The notes under the pieces were generated by a model. The model was not told the origin of the DNA. It saw only the letters and a program-made list of their open reading frames with translations, and ran no database searches. Below are positions 53,277-62,346 of a DNA stretch of 64,000 nucleotides, in pieces. Each line of letters begins with the position of its first letter. The stretch's first letter is position 1. The DNA comes from Deltaproteobacteria bacterium (GTDB lineage: Bacteria > Desulfobacterota > Desulfarculia > JACQYL01): assembly GCA_016208165.1 (NCBI GenBank), contig JACQYL010000062.1, forward strand, positions 1 through 64,000, given 5' to 3'. Made by a program: the position numbers and the translations under genes.

Positions 53277-54428
53277 ATGAAATATAGAATGCTGCTCGTG
53301 GACGACGACAAGAACCTACTGGCCGCCTACCAGCGCGGGCTCAGAAAGACGTTCGAAACGGACGTGGCGATCACCGGAGCGAACGCCCTGGAACTAATCG
53401 CGGAGCGCGGTCCCTATTGTATCGTTGTTTCGGACTATCGGATGCCCGGAATGGACGGTATCCAGTTTCTTTCACGCGTGCGGGAGGTTACTCCCGATAC
53501 GGTTCGGATTCTTCTCACCGGATATGCGGATCTGGAAACCTCCACGAGGGCCGTTAACGAGACCAATGTGTTTCGGCTGCTCACCAAACCCTGCCCGCCG
53601 GACGTGATGTCCCAGGCGTTGGTGTCCGGTCTCCGGCAGTACCAGCTGGTGACCGGCGAGCGCGAACTCCTGGAAAAGACCCTGAACGGCTCCATACGGG
53701 TCATGACCGAACTGCTGGCGTTGGCCAAGCCGCAAGCGTTCGACCGGGCATCCCGCATATCGCGGTATGTGTCCCTCTTATGCAGAACCGTGAACGATCC
53801 GGAGCCGTGGCAGGCTGAAACCGCGGCCCGGCTGTCTCAGATCGGTCTCATTCTACTTCCGGACGAAACCCTCGATAAGGTCAACCGGGGTCGCACTCTG
53901 TCCACGAGCGAGAAAGAATCCATTGACGAACATCCCGCCATGGCGGCCAAACTGCTGGCCAATATCCCGAGGATGGAAGCCATAGCCGACATCGTGGCGT
54001 GCCAGAAGAAGCACTTCGACGGCACGGGTATTCCCTCGGACGACCGGCAGGGCGAGGAACTCCCCCTCGGAGCGCGCATACTCCATGTGGCCGTTGATTT
54101 CGACGCGTTGACGTCCGCCGGCAAATCCAAGGGCGAGTCGTACGCGGAAATGAGGCGTCACCCGAAGTGGTATGATCCGAAAGTGCTCAACGCCCTGTCG
54201 CTGGTGCTGGGAGACGAAGCCAAATTCAGCATCAAGAGCGTGGAGGTCGTCGGCCTCCGGGAGGGAATGATCCTGGCCGAGGATGTGTTCTCGCTCAACA
54301 ACTCGAAACTGCTCCTGGCCAAAGGTCACGAGCTTACCGAACCGATCGTCGAGCAGTTTCGCAGGTATAAGGCCATATTCAACATCAAGGAACCCATCAA
54401 GATCATACAGCCGCTCAATCTACTCTGA
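53277..54428 (+). CDS. response regulator with a degenerate HD-GYP domain
   Basis: A 383-residue protein with GCGGAGGTC before the ATG. The receiver (LLVDDDKNLLAAYQR; phospho-Asp at residue 53 in VVSDYRMPG) is followed by an HD-GYP-like domain. The family's H-D metal pair is replaced by Leu-Ser (AARLSQIGLILLPDETLDKV), and HHExxDGxGYP reads QKKHFDGTGIP. The later part (PLGARILHVAVDFDALTSAG) is well kept. Loss of the H-D metal ligands implies no c-di-GMP phosphodiesterase activity and a binding or regulatory role. A C-terminal extension (VEVVGLREGMILAEDVFSLN) follows. It ends at a MITE copy. Confidence 0.88.
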   Translation: MKYRMLLVDDDKNLLAAYQRGLRKTFETDVAITGANALELIAERGPYCIVVSDYRMPGMDGIQFLSRVREVTPDTVRILLTGYADLETSTRAVNETNVFRLLTKPCPPDVMSQALVSGLRQYQLVTGERELLEKTLNGSIRVMTELLALAKPQAFDRASRISRYVSLLCRTVNDPEPWQAETAARLSQIGLILLPDETLDKVNRGRTLSTSEKESIDEHPAMAAKLLANIPRMEAIADIVACQKKHFDGTGIPSDDRQGEELPLGARILHVAVDFDALTSAGKSKGESYAEMRRHPKWYDPKVLNALSLVLGDEAKFSIKSVEVVGLREGMILAEDVFSLNNSKLLLAKGHELTEPIVEQFRRYKAIFNIKEPIKIIQPLNLL

Positions 54429-54578
54429 CAGGCTGTTGAAAAACGCGATCTGCGGCGTTGCGCTTCATCCCTCGTCACTGCGACGTACTCTATGTACGCC
54501 TCATTCCTAGGGATTTGCGCGCCTTGCATCTCATCGTTTCTCATCGGCCTGTAACAACCCGGCTTTTTCAACGGGCTG
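54429..54578 (+). repeat. MITE-like dispersed repeat, copy 2
   Basis: A 150-base element nearly identical to the copy at 39980-40127, starting directly after the stop codon of the degenerate HD-GYP gene. Ends are CAGGCTGTTGAAAAA and TTTTTCAACGGGCTG (imperfect inverted repeats). It separates that gene from the convergent HisKA_3 kinase gene and may act as a bidirectional hairpin terminator. Confidence 0.85.
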
Positions 54579-54597
54579 CTGATGGTAAAGGTCAGGT

Positions 54598-56334
54598 TTA
54601 ACCCTCGCCCCGTATCGCGGCGAGCAGTCGTTCCTTGGTATCCGTCTTGGACCGGAAGGCGGACGCCCCGGCCTCGATCATGGCGTCGGCCAGTTCGCTC
54701 TCGTCATACGCGGACAAGCCGACGATGCGGATGTGGGGAAATTCCGAATGAATGATCCGGGTGGCTTCCAGACCGTTCATCTTCGGCATGTTGATGTCCA
54801 TGAGAATGACGTCCGGAACCAGTTCCCGGACCAACCGGACGGCTTCTTCTCCGTCCAACGCCCGGCCCACGAGCTCGATGTCGGGTTGCGGGCCGAGCAT
54901 CCTGGACAGTCCGTCCAGTATGACCGGATGATCGTCCACCAGCATTACGCGGAGCTTTTTCCCAGGTCCCTGCGCGACGGGCTGCGCCATGGACGGCTCT
55001 TCGGTCGCGGCGCTGACCGAGCCCTGCGGCTCTTCAGCGGATGCTTTCTCATCCAAAGGGATTGTCAGGGAAATGGTCGATCCCGCATTCGACGCGCTTT
55101 GGATCTCGAAGCGGCCGCCAAGGTGAGCGAAGCGCTCTCGGATACCGATCAGCCCGAATTTTTGATCGTGGCCTGTATCCTCTAGTATGGCATCCGCATC
55201 GAATCCCGCTCCACAATCGCTGACCACAATGCGCAACTGACCGTTTGCTCTCTCCATTTTCAGAGTCGCCGCTTTCACTCCCGAGTGCTTGACCGCGTTA
55301 AACAGCAACTCCCGTATGGACTGGAACACCAGCACGTTGACATCTTGCCGATCCAGAGTGATTTCGGCCGCGACGTCCAAGGTAATCTCGAACCCGTAAT
55401 TTTCGCGCATCCATCGGGCCAGCCACTGCAGGGATGCTGATAGATCTCCGGACTGGAGGACCGGCGGCGACAGTTCGGCGTTGAGGGAACGCATGGCCCG
55501 GATCGACCGGTTGATCAAATCCAGGACGTGCGCGGCGTCCGGTTTCAGGCCGTCGTGAATGTCCGGCATCAGCAGTTCCTGGCCCATCTTGGCGCCCACC
55601 ATGAGCTGCTGGATATGGTCGTGCAGAATCTCGGCGATTCGCCGGCGTTCGCGCTGCTCAGTCAATGTCAGTTGGGACGATAACCGGGCGAGTTGTTCGG
55701 TTTTGCGGTTGAGTTCCTCCGTTCGATCCCGGACGCGCTGTTCCAACTCGCGGGTCAATGCCTCGAGTTTTCGTTCCGCCTGGGTGCGCCTGGTGATATC
55801 CACCAGGGCCAGGCGCCAATGCTTCGTACCCTCTTTCTCGTCGATTTTTGCCGTGGTTTCCATGTGCACGTGGACAGGTCCGCTTTTTCCGCCCTTGAGC
55901 CGCAACTCGGCGGGCCCCGATGATCGGGCTAAAGCGAGCCTCCTCAACAGGGAATAAAAGATGTGAATATCGTCCGGATACACCCATAACATGAACGAAG
56001 ATCCGTGTAGGATTTCTCGAGTCCCTTTGAGCATTCGCGCGGCGGCCTCGTTGACCTTTTCGATCATGCCCTTTTCGTTCAACGTCACATAGGCTACGGG
56101 CGCGGAGTTGTACAGATCGAAAAACTCGTTTCGAGAGGCCTCGAGTTCCTCCTTGGCAAACCGCAGCTCCTCGTTTTGAAGCTCGAGTTCGATCTGATAG
56201 ACCTCGAGTTCATGGGCCAAACGCAAAAGGTCCTCTTCTTGGATATCCGGTTTTACGACTCCATTGTTTTCCAGGAGCCGTTCCGCTTCTTTTCGCAACT
56301 TGAAAAAGGCTTGATTTGACGAGGCACGGTTCAC
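54598..56334 (-). CDS. PAS - HisKA_3 histidine kinase - receiver protein
   Basis: A 578-residue soluble kinase. A GTG at 56334 with CCGGAGGTGG upstream decides the start and overlaps the stop of the CheB-CheR gene (GTGA). The order is a helical N-terminus and coiled coil (about 1-65), a PAS domain (about 68-185), a coiled coil, HisKA_3 (RRRIAEILHDHIQQLMVGAK, His in L-H-D), HATPase_c (IRELLFNAVKHSGVKAATLK, GLIGIRERFAHLGGRFEIQS) and a C-terminal receiver (MLVDDHPVILDGLSRMLGPQ, VILMDINMPK). Kinases of this NarX/DegS class usually pair with LuxR-type regulators; here the receiver is fused and no HTH follows, so the output is phosphorelay. Confidence 0.92.
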   Translation of the reverse strand: MNRASSNQAFFKLRKEAERLLENNGVVKPDIQEEDLLRLAHELEVYQIELELQNEELRFAKEELEASRNEFFDLYNSAPVAYVTLNEKGMIEKVNEAAARMLKGTREILHGSSFMLWVYPDDIHIFYSLLRRLALARSSGPAELRLKGGKSGPVHVHMETTAKIDEKEGTKHWRLALVDITRRTQAERKLEALTRELEQRVRDRTEELNRKTEQLARLSSQLTLTEQRERRRIAEILHDHIQQLMVGAKMGQELLMPDIHDGLKPDAAHVLDLINRSIRAMRSLNAELSPPVLQSGDLSASLQWLARWMRENYGFEITLDVAAEITLDRQDVNVLVFQSIRELLFNAVKHSGVKAATLKMERANGQLRIVVSDCGAGFDADAILEDTGHDQKFGLIGIRERFAHLGGRFEIQSASNAGSTISLTIPLDEKASAEEPQGSVSAATEEPSMAQPVAQGPGKKLRVMLVDDHPVILDGLSRMLGPQPDIELVGRALDGEEAVRLVRELVPDVILMDINMPKMNGLEATRIIHSEFPHIRIVGLSAYDESELADAMIEAGASAFRSKTDTKERLLAAIRGEG

Positions 56335-59300
56335 TTTTCCACCTCCGGGGAAGGAGCGGGAATTCCGGTGACATCCTCTATGGCAAGCAGTATTCGGTCT
56401 TGATCTCTTTCTCGCTCCCGAAGCATCCGGGCGTTCAGCAGCATCCGCTTGAATCCGATTTCCGGAAACCGGTGCTCGACCAGGTAATCCTGAAAGCATT
56501 GGTTGTGCTCGATGACTTCTTGCAGGAGTTTGTTCAGTTCGGGGATGTCCCACTGACGGTTGCCCAGCTCGAAGAGCCTTTTTCCCTCCGTCTCATCCGC
56601 AGTCGTCCGGAAGGTATCGTAAAAGCTGCGGTTGCTCGAGACCACCCGCATTTGGCTGTCCAGCACCAGCAGGGATTCCCGCACCGTATCCACGATGAGT
56701 TCCGCGTACTGTTTCGCCGACGAGAGGGCCTTGGCGCTCATCTCTTCCAGTTCCTTCTGAACCTTCTTTTGAGCGTCGATATTGATAAAGGTCAGCACCA
56801 CGCCGTCGATGATATGTTCCTCCTCGCGGTGCACCATGATGCGCATGCGATACCAGTGTCCTTCCTTGGTGCGGACGTCCTCATCGACGTTCGAGAGGGT
56901 TTTCAGAACCTGACGGACCCTTCCAGGCATATTGTCGTATTCCAGGTTGTGAGCGAAGTGCTCGACAGGACGTCCGAGGTCGGAATCCATCAAGTTGAGG
57001 AGCTGGGTGGCCTCGGGAGTAAAACGCTTCACCTTGAGCTCGTTGTCCAGAAACACGATGGCGACGTGGGTGCTGTTAAGCACGGAACTGATGGCGTTGT
57101 ACGCGTCTGTCAGCTCCCCCATCTTGCTGTTCAGTTCATTGTTGACCGTGTTGAGTTCTTCGTTGAGGGACTGAAGCTCTTCTCTGGAGGATTCCAACTC
57201 CTCGTTGGTGCTCTGCAACTCCTCGTTGGACGAGTGCAGCTCCTCGTTGGTCGACCGGAGCTCCTCGTTGGACGTCTGAAGCTCCTCCATGGCGCTTCGG
57301 TAATCCTGTCGCACCCGCATCAATTCCTGTTCGAGGTCCGCTTCCCGCCGGCTCGCATCCTCATCCGCCCGGCGGTCTTCCTTCTGTTGCCGGGGATGGG
57401 CCGGTTCCGGCGTTTCCTCGAAAATCACCATGCGGCAATCTCGTAAGCGAGGCTCGCTGAAACGCTTTACCACCAGATCGATGCGCTGGTACTCGTGGTT
57501 GGTCTTGACCCGAACGTCCGTTTCCCGGATTTCGCCCTCGGCTTTATCCACCCGGCGCAGGGCGGAGAGCAGGGGAAAACGCAGGCCTTCCCGGGCCATG
57601 TCCCCGATCTGCATGGAGGGTTCGCCCGGAGCGGGCTCGAGGTATTTGCCCGTACGCCCGTGAAAAAAGAGGATTTCTCCTGCCGGATTTACGACCACGC
57701 AGGCGGGCGTGTGTTCCTGCATCAGGATCTTCTCCGCCTCACGCCGGACGTCCACTTCCGGCTTTTCGGGTTGCTCCTCGTGCTTGGTCTGTTCAATCGA
57801 ACCTATTAGTCTTCTGGACGCCGTGGGGAACTGGACTTGCGGGCGGATCAGGTGGTTCTTCTTTCGATAGATACTGTGCTGCTTGCTCAGCGGCTCGAAA
57901 AGATCATGATGGCGGCCGAGGCCTTCCGAAGCGCCCAGAAACAGGGCGCCCCCCTCTCGGAGGGAATAGTGGAAAAGGGGGATCACTTTGTTTTGGGCCT
58001 CGGGCTTGAGATAGATGAGGAGATTGCGGCAGACCAGCAGATCCAGCTTGGAAAACGGGGGGTCGGACAGGATGTTCTGCTCGGCGAACACCACCAGTTC
58101 CCGGATGTCGGACTTGACTCGATACCGATTGTCCTCTTTGCTGAAAAAACGGTCGAGGCGCTCGGGGCTTACATCGGACGCGATGTTTTGAACATAGGTC
58201 CCCTGTCGGGCTCTTTCGATGGCCCGGACGTCGATATCCGTACCGAAAATCTGCAGTTTGCGGGCGTCCCCCCTTTCTTCCAGACACTCCCGCAGCAGGA
58301 TGGCAATGGAGTAGGCCTCCTCTCCGGTGGCGCAACCCGGAATCCAAACCCGTAATTCGCCGTCTTCCGCCTTGGAAACCAGGTCCGGGAGCACCTGTTG
58401 TCTCAAAAAGGCGAAAGCCTCCGGATCCCGAAAGAAACTGGTGACCCCGATCAAAAGGTCCTGAAACAGGATGCGGATCTCTTCGGGTTCCCGGTGCAGA
58501 AGGTCCAGGTAAGCCGCTGCGTTCCGGCACCGGGTGATGGTCATGCGCCGCTCGACGCGCCGGATCAGGGTGTTTTCCTTGTACAGGGAAAAATCGTGTT
58601 TGGTGCGGGTGGCCAGAAAGGCCAATATTCGGCCCAGGGGGTCGATGTCTTCTGTTTTCTTATTGCTTTCGGATATGTTTCGAATGGATACGGGATATTT
58701 GAAATACTCGATCAGGCGCTCGGGCATATCCGATGGATGGTCCACGTAATCCACCAGGCCCGTCTCGATAGCGCTCCTGGGCATGCCTGCGTGGCGGGCC
58801 GAATCCGGGTTTTGAGCCACCGCCAGGCCGGACTTTTCCTTGATCAGCCGAAGCCCCTGGGTGCCGTCGGTGCCGGTTCCGGATAAAATGACGCATGCCG
58901 CCGATTCGCCGCGCTCCTGGGCCAGATGTTTAAAAAAGAGATCCACCGGCATGTGGAGCTCGGGCCGGTCCGGCCTCTTCTTGAGATGGAACGTCTCCCC
59001 GTCCAGAACGGGGTCGCTGTCCGACGGCGGCATGTAGACGGTGTTGGGCTCCACCGGCATGTCTTCTTCGATGACTTTGACGGGGATTTTGGCTCTTTTC
59101 TTGATGAGATCCGGGAGCAGACTGTGATGCTGCGGGTCGGTATGTGTGATCACCACGAAGGCGAGCCCGCTGTCGGCCGGAACCGCCTCGAAGAAAGCCT
59201 CGAGAGGTTGCAGCCCACCGGCGGAGGCCCCCATCGCCACGATGGGAAACCGCTCCCCTTCCGTATCCTCGGTGGAGGAGCTTTCCGCTTCGGGTTCCTT

Positions 59301-59510
59301 TTCCTTTTCGGCTTCCAGGCCGGGGTTATCCCGGGCCTCGCCTTCGAGCGCTTCCGTCTCCTCGGAAGCGTTTTCCTCCAGGGTGAGTTCTTCTTCCCGC
59401 TCCGCTCGTTTCTGGTCCGGATGCTTACCGTCGCCGGCTTTCGATCGGCGCTTCGGCCGAGCTGCTTTTTCCGGTTCACGGGTTTTTTGGTCTTTGTCCT
59501 GGTTCGCCAT
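56331..59510 (-). CDS. CheB-CheR-PAS fusion protein
   Basis: A 1059-residue protein; ATG 59510 has GGAGG six bases upstream. An acidic, Lys/Glu-rich linker (residues 1-85) precedes a CheB-type methylesterase domain (IVAMGASAGGLQPLEAFF, THTDPQHHSLLPDL, VILSGTGTDGTQGLRLI), then a CheR methyltransferase (NTLIRRVERRM, GVTSFFRDPEAFAFL, PGCATGEEAYSIAILL, DLLVCRNLLIYL). A long coiled coil of repeated S-N-E-E-L heptads (about residues 735-805) leads to two PAS domains (with SVLNSTHVAIVFLDNELKVK and VRESLLVLDSQMRVVSSNRS). Such fusions adjust signalling of atypical chemoreceptor or kinase systems. It is upstream of, and overlaps, the HisKA_3 kinase. Confidence 0.94.
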   Translation of the reverse strand: MANQDKDQKTREPEKAARPKRRSKAGDGKHPDQKRAEREEELTLEENASEETEALEGEARDNPGLEAEKEKEPEAESSSTEDTEGERFPIVAMGASAGGLQPLEAFFEAVPADSGLAFVVITHTDPQHHSLLPDLIKKRAKIPVKVIEEDMPVEPNTVYMPPSDSDPVLDGETFHLKKRPDRPELHMPVDLFFKHLAQERGESAACVILSGTGTDGTQGLRLIKEKSGLAVAQNPDSARHAGMPRSAIETGLVDYVDHPSDMPERLIEYFKYPVSIRNISESNKKTEDIDPLGRILAFLATRTKHDFSLYKENTLIRRVERRMTITRCRNAAAYLDLLHREPEEIRILFQDLLIGVTSFFRDPEAFAFLRQQVLPDLVSKAEDGELRVWIPGCATGEEAYSIAILLRECLEERGDARKLQIFGTDIDVRAIERARQGTYVQNIASDVSPERLDRFFSKEDNRYRVKSDIRELVVFAEQNILSDPPFSKLDLLVCRNLLIYLKPEAQNKVIPLFHYSLREGGALFLGASEGLGRHHDLFEPLSKQHSIYRKKNHLIRPQVQFPTASRRLIGSIEQTKHEEQPEKPEVDVRREAEKILMQEHTPACVVVNPAGEILFFHGRTGKYLEPAPGEPSMQIGDMAREGLRFPLLSALRRVDKAEGEIRETDVRVKTNHEYQRIDLVVKRFSEPRLRDCRMVIFEETPEPAHPRQQKEDRRADEDASRREADLEQELMRVRQDYRSAMEELQTSNEELRSTNEELHSSNEELQSTNEELESSREELQSLNEELNTVNNELNSKMGELTDAYNAISSVLNSTHVAIVFLDNELKVKRFTPEATQLLNLMDSDLGRPVEHFAHNLEYDNMPGRVRQVLKTLSNVDEDVRTKEGHWYRMRIMVHREEEHIIDGVVLTFINIDAQKKVQKELEEMSAKALSSAKQYAELIVDTVRESLLVLDSQMRVVSSNRSFYDTFRTTADETEGKRLFELGNRQWDIPELNKLLQEVIEHNQCFQDYLVEHRFPEIGFKRMLLNARMLRERERDQDRILLAIEDVTGIPAPSPEVEK

Positions 59511-59670
59511 GACGGCCTCCATTGCCGCGGATCTATGCGCTGCTATTCAACATGCTTGGTATAAGCCATATTCGGTACGAGTCCAATTTTTTTCAATGGG
59601 ATACGGGCTGCATCTGTCCGGACCGAGGGGCCTTCGAGCATGAGCGTCGCGCCTCCGGTCCCGATGCACC

Positions 59671-61626
59671 CTAATATCCCACGAAATCCGCGTCCGACAC
59701 GCTTTCCGTCAAACCGGAGAAGGTTCTGAAGCCCGGGTCGAAACTCCAGCCCGTCAGGGTCGGCGTCACCGTTCCGCTCCATCCATAGGGTACGGTCGAG
59801 GAATAGTCGCCGGAACCGTCGGTCTCCACGGACCATGGGCCCTCGTCGCTCGTGAACACCACATCCACCTCCGCCAGATAGGCCCCTCCTAAGGATTGGT
59901 CGGCGACAATGTTCCCCGCGATGACGAGGTCCGCAAACCCGGTGTAATCCTTCACGGAATCCGCGGTCATGTTCGAGTAGCCGATGGAAGGAGGCTGAAA
60001 CGTCCAGCCGGTCTTGGCGGCCAGCGCGTATCCGGACCAGCCGGACGGGACGGTGAAGGTATAGGCCCCCCCTTCGTCGGTGGTCGTGCTTCCGCCTGCG
60101 CTGTCACCCGCGTACGAGATCGTGACGCCGGCGATGCCCCGGCCGCCGTCCTCCGGCCGGGCCGTGACCGTGCCCGAGAGGGTGATCGATGTCTGGAGGG
60201 GAGCGCCCGTGAAATCGACGGCCGTGGCCGGCGAAGTCACGCCGTCAAGAATGATTTCCGCGGGCAAAAAGATGTAAGCGGCCAGACTTGCGGACACGGC
60301 TCCGGCCCAGCCGTAGGGAACCTGCGTGCTCCACGCGCCCCGGGCGTCGGTCCAGGTGGATCCGTATCCCTGAAGGGTGACTTCCACCCACTGGAGCGCG
60401 AGACCTGTTTCTCCGTCGGTGACGGTTCCCGAAACAGGTACATATTGCAGGGAAGCCGTGAAGTTCAGGGTCCGGTTTGTCGTGACATCGGAAAACGACG
60501 GGGAGCCGGGGCTGAAGGTGTATCCGACGAGGGACGGGGTCAAAAGGCCGCTCCATCCATGCGGAACCGTAAGCGAGTATTCGCCCGAACCGTCCGTGAC
60601 GGTCGAGCCCCCGCCGTTGTCCGCCGTAATGGCGACCCCCGCCAGGGGGGCGCCGGAGGGCGAGAGGGTGACAACGCCGCCGATGGTCGGATTCCACCCC
60701 ATCTCGCGCACCTTGACGGTTTCCGAAGCCATGCAGGCATACGAAAGCCCGGAGGCGCTCATGGTGACCGTCACCTCGTATTCGCCGGGCAGGCTATACG
60801 TATGCTTGGGGTTTTGTTCCGCGCTGGCGCCGCCGTCTCCGAAATCCCAGCTCCAACTGTCGAAGCCGATGGTCGAAATATCGACAAACGCAACCTCGAA
60901 AGGGGCCGCTCCCGTTGTGGGCGTGAACTGGAAGCCGACGTCCAGCGTTCCGGGAGAGAACGCTTTGACAACGTCATAGGTGAAGTTGGCGGCGGGGGCA
61001 TAGGTCGGCGCCGCGGCAGGCCCCACCGTGACAATCCCCTTGTCGAATCCGGTGAAGACCAGGTCAAGCCGTTCACTCTGATCCGCCAGGTTGGCGGCCG
61101 AGAAGAGGAACATCGATAGGTCGCCCGCGAAGGCCTGAAACGTGACGCCGTCGAAGGTGTAAACCACGACGCTGGATCCGGCGGCGTAATCCTGCACGTA
61201 CAAGCTGAACGCGGAAGTCGCGTCTTTCCAGATGCCGGAGTGCATGGTTCGGACGGCCGGGTGCTTCTTCTCGATGTCCGTAATCGTCGTCGTATGGCTG
61301 ATGTTGTTCGTTATGGCCGCCACGGCATGATTATGGGAAATAAACGTGATCGACAGAGTCTTGCTCCCGTCCGGAACGTCCATGGACACGGCTTGGAATT
61401 GACCGTCGGATAGGTCCGATAAGAAGGCGTAAAAACGGACCGCGTCCGCGGTATAAACGGCCAAGGTGGATCCGGTGGAATAGTGCTGGATGTAGAAATT
61501 ATGCTTCGCGGGATCGGCGCCGTCCTTCCAGATTCCCTGATATTGGGCCAACGCGTTTGCCGCCGGGAGGCAGACGAAGGCGGCGAGAAGGAGAATTACG
61601 AGCCCCACTCTTGTTTCGATTTTCAT
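59671..61626 (-). CDS. secreted protein with GIWKD modules, PKD domain and Cna/CarboxypepD-like repeats
   Basis: A 651-residue protein; AGAGGA precedes the ATG at 61626 and a signal peptide follows (VILLLAAFVCLPAANALA). Residues about 28-115 and 131-205 are two copies of a module starting YQGIWKDGAD and HSGIWKDATS, each with an F/L-Y-x-Q-x-Y-x-x-G-S-x-x-x-V-Y core. Residues about 230-315 are a PKD domain (FDSWSWDFGDGGASAEQNPK and HTYSLPGEYEVTVTM). Four repeats of about 80 residues follow, each with a VPYGWSG-type signature (VPHGWSGLLTP, VPYGWAGAVSA, VPSGWSGYALA, VPYGWSGTVTP). It looks like an extracellular binding or adhesion protein. The first module pair is shared with the protein at 11536-14760. 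Confidence 0.8.
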   Translation of the reverse strand: MKIETRVGLVILLLAAFVCLPAANALAQYQGIWKDGADPAKHNFYIQHYSTGSTLAVYTADAVRFYAFLSDLSDGQFQAVSMDVPDGSKTLSITFISHNHAVAAITNNISHTTTITDIEKKHPAVRTMHSGIWKDATSAFSLYVQDYAAGSSVVVYTFDGVTFQAFAGDLSMFLFSAANLADQSERLDLVFTGFDKGIVTVGPAAAPTYAPAANFTYDVVKAFSPGTLDVGFQFTPTTGAAPFEVAFVDISTIGFDSWSWDFGDGGASAEQNPKHTYSLPGEYEVTVTMSASGLSYACMASETVKVREMGWNPTIGGVVTLSPSGAPLAGVAITADNGGGSTVTDGSGEYSLTVPHGWSGLLTPSLVGYTFSPGSPSFSDVTTNRTLNFTASLQYVPVSGTVTDGETGLALQWVEVTLQGYGSTWTDARGAWSTQVPYGWAGAVSASLAAYIFLPAEIILDGVTSPATAVDFTGAPLQTSITLSGTVTARPEDGGRGIAGVTISYAGDSAGGSTTTDEGGAYTFTVPSGWSGYALAAKTGWTFQPPSIGYSNMTADSVKDYTGFADLVIAGNIVADQSLGGAYLAEVDVVFTSDEGPWSVETDGSGDYSSTVPYGWSGTVTPTLTGWSFDPGFRTFSGLTESVSDADFVGY

Positions 61627-62346
61627 TGCGTATTCCTCTTATCCTTGGGGATCCGCTGTTCCGCGGAACTTCACGCCTATTCTTGTAGAACACAATCTCA
61701 GGAAGATACCAAGCCTTGGATGGATAACAGCAATATACAGGGTCGGGTTGAGGAACAAAACCGGGAAATAAGACGCGTAAGTCGAGTCTGACTCACAAAT
61801 TCGCGAAGCGACAGGAGGCTCCCCACGCCGAAGAAAGTATAGCACTTATGGTGTGAAAGGTACAGCGGGATCGCGTTGTTCACAGGTTTCCGTTCTTCGG
61901 ACCCGGCGCGTCACCTCCTTGTAACAAGTTCAAATCATAATCAAAATCGTTTCAAGGCTGACGGTAATTCAGATCTGTGCCAGGAAAAATGCAAAATGTG
62001 AGAGATCAGGTATGCGTTCGAACCCATAGCCGCCACCAGTGGGCAGTGTCGTTGAATTCGAGGAGAATCCCGATCAGCCTTCGGCGATGTCAAGGCAATT
62101 CATTCTTAACGCTCAAGTCATCACAACTTCCTTGACTCGTCAAGGAAGACGTGCTTAATGAAAGGTCCACTGACAGGGGAAGGCCTTCGGGCTCCATCGG
62201 TATCTTGCCGGAGCACGGGTGCAACAGAGGTCCGGGCCGTACGGTATCGCCCTCGAACCCAAAGCCGAACGATGCTCATGGTCGTGCCGGCCCTCTCCGG
62301 AAGCCTGAAATGCATTCCCACAAATCATATGAATGGAGGCTCGCGA
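61627..62346. other. divergent intergenic region
   Basis: About 720 bases between the divergent secreted-protein and transketolase genes. It should carry promoters for both. Apart from the inverted repeat at 62127-62148, I see no gene, RNA or repeat. Short frames have no resemblance. Confidence 0.4.
62127..62148. repeat. ten-base-pair inverted repeat upstream of transketolase
   Basis: CTTCCTTGAC, two bases, then GTCAAGGAAG. It contains TTGAC and GTCAA separated by two bases rather than the four of the HcpR-type operators, so it is not the same site. It lies 199 bases before the transketolase start and could be an operator or a hairpin. Confidence 0.6.

Noticed and set aside
56316-57446. Plus-strand frame of 376 codons rich in Leu, Val and Phe
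   Set aside because: It is antisense to the CheB-CheR-PAS gene, and its repetitive part mirrors the S-N-E-E-L heptads.
62015-62060. tRNA-like T-loop sequence (CGTTCGAACCC)
   Set aside because: No acceptor stem or anticodon arm can be formed around it.
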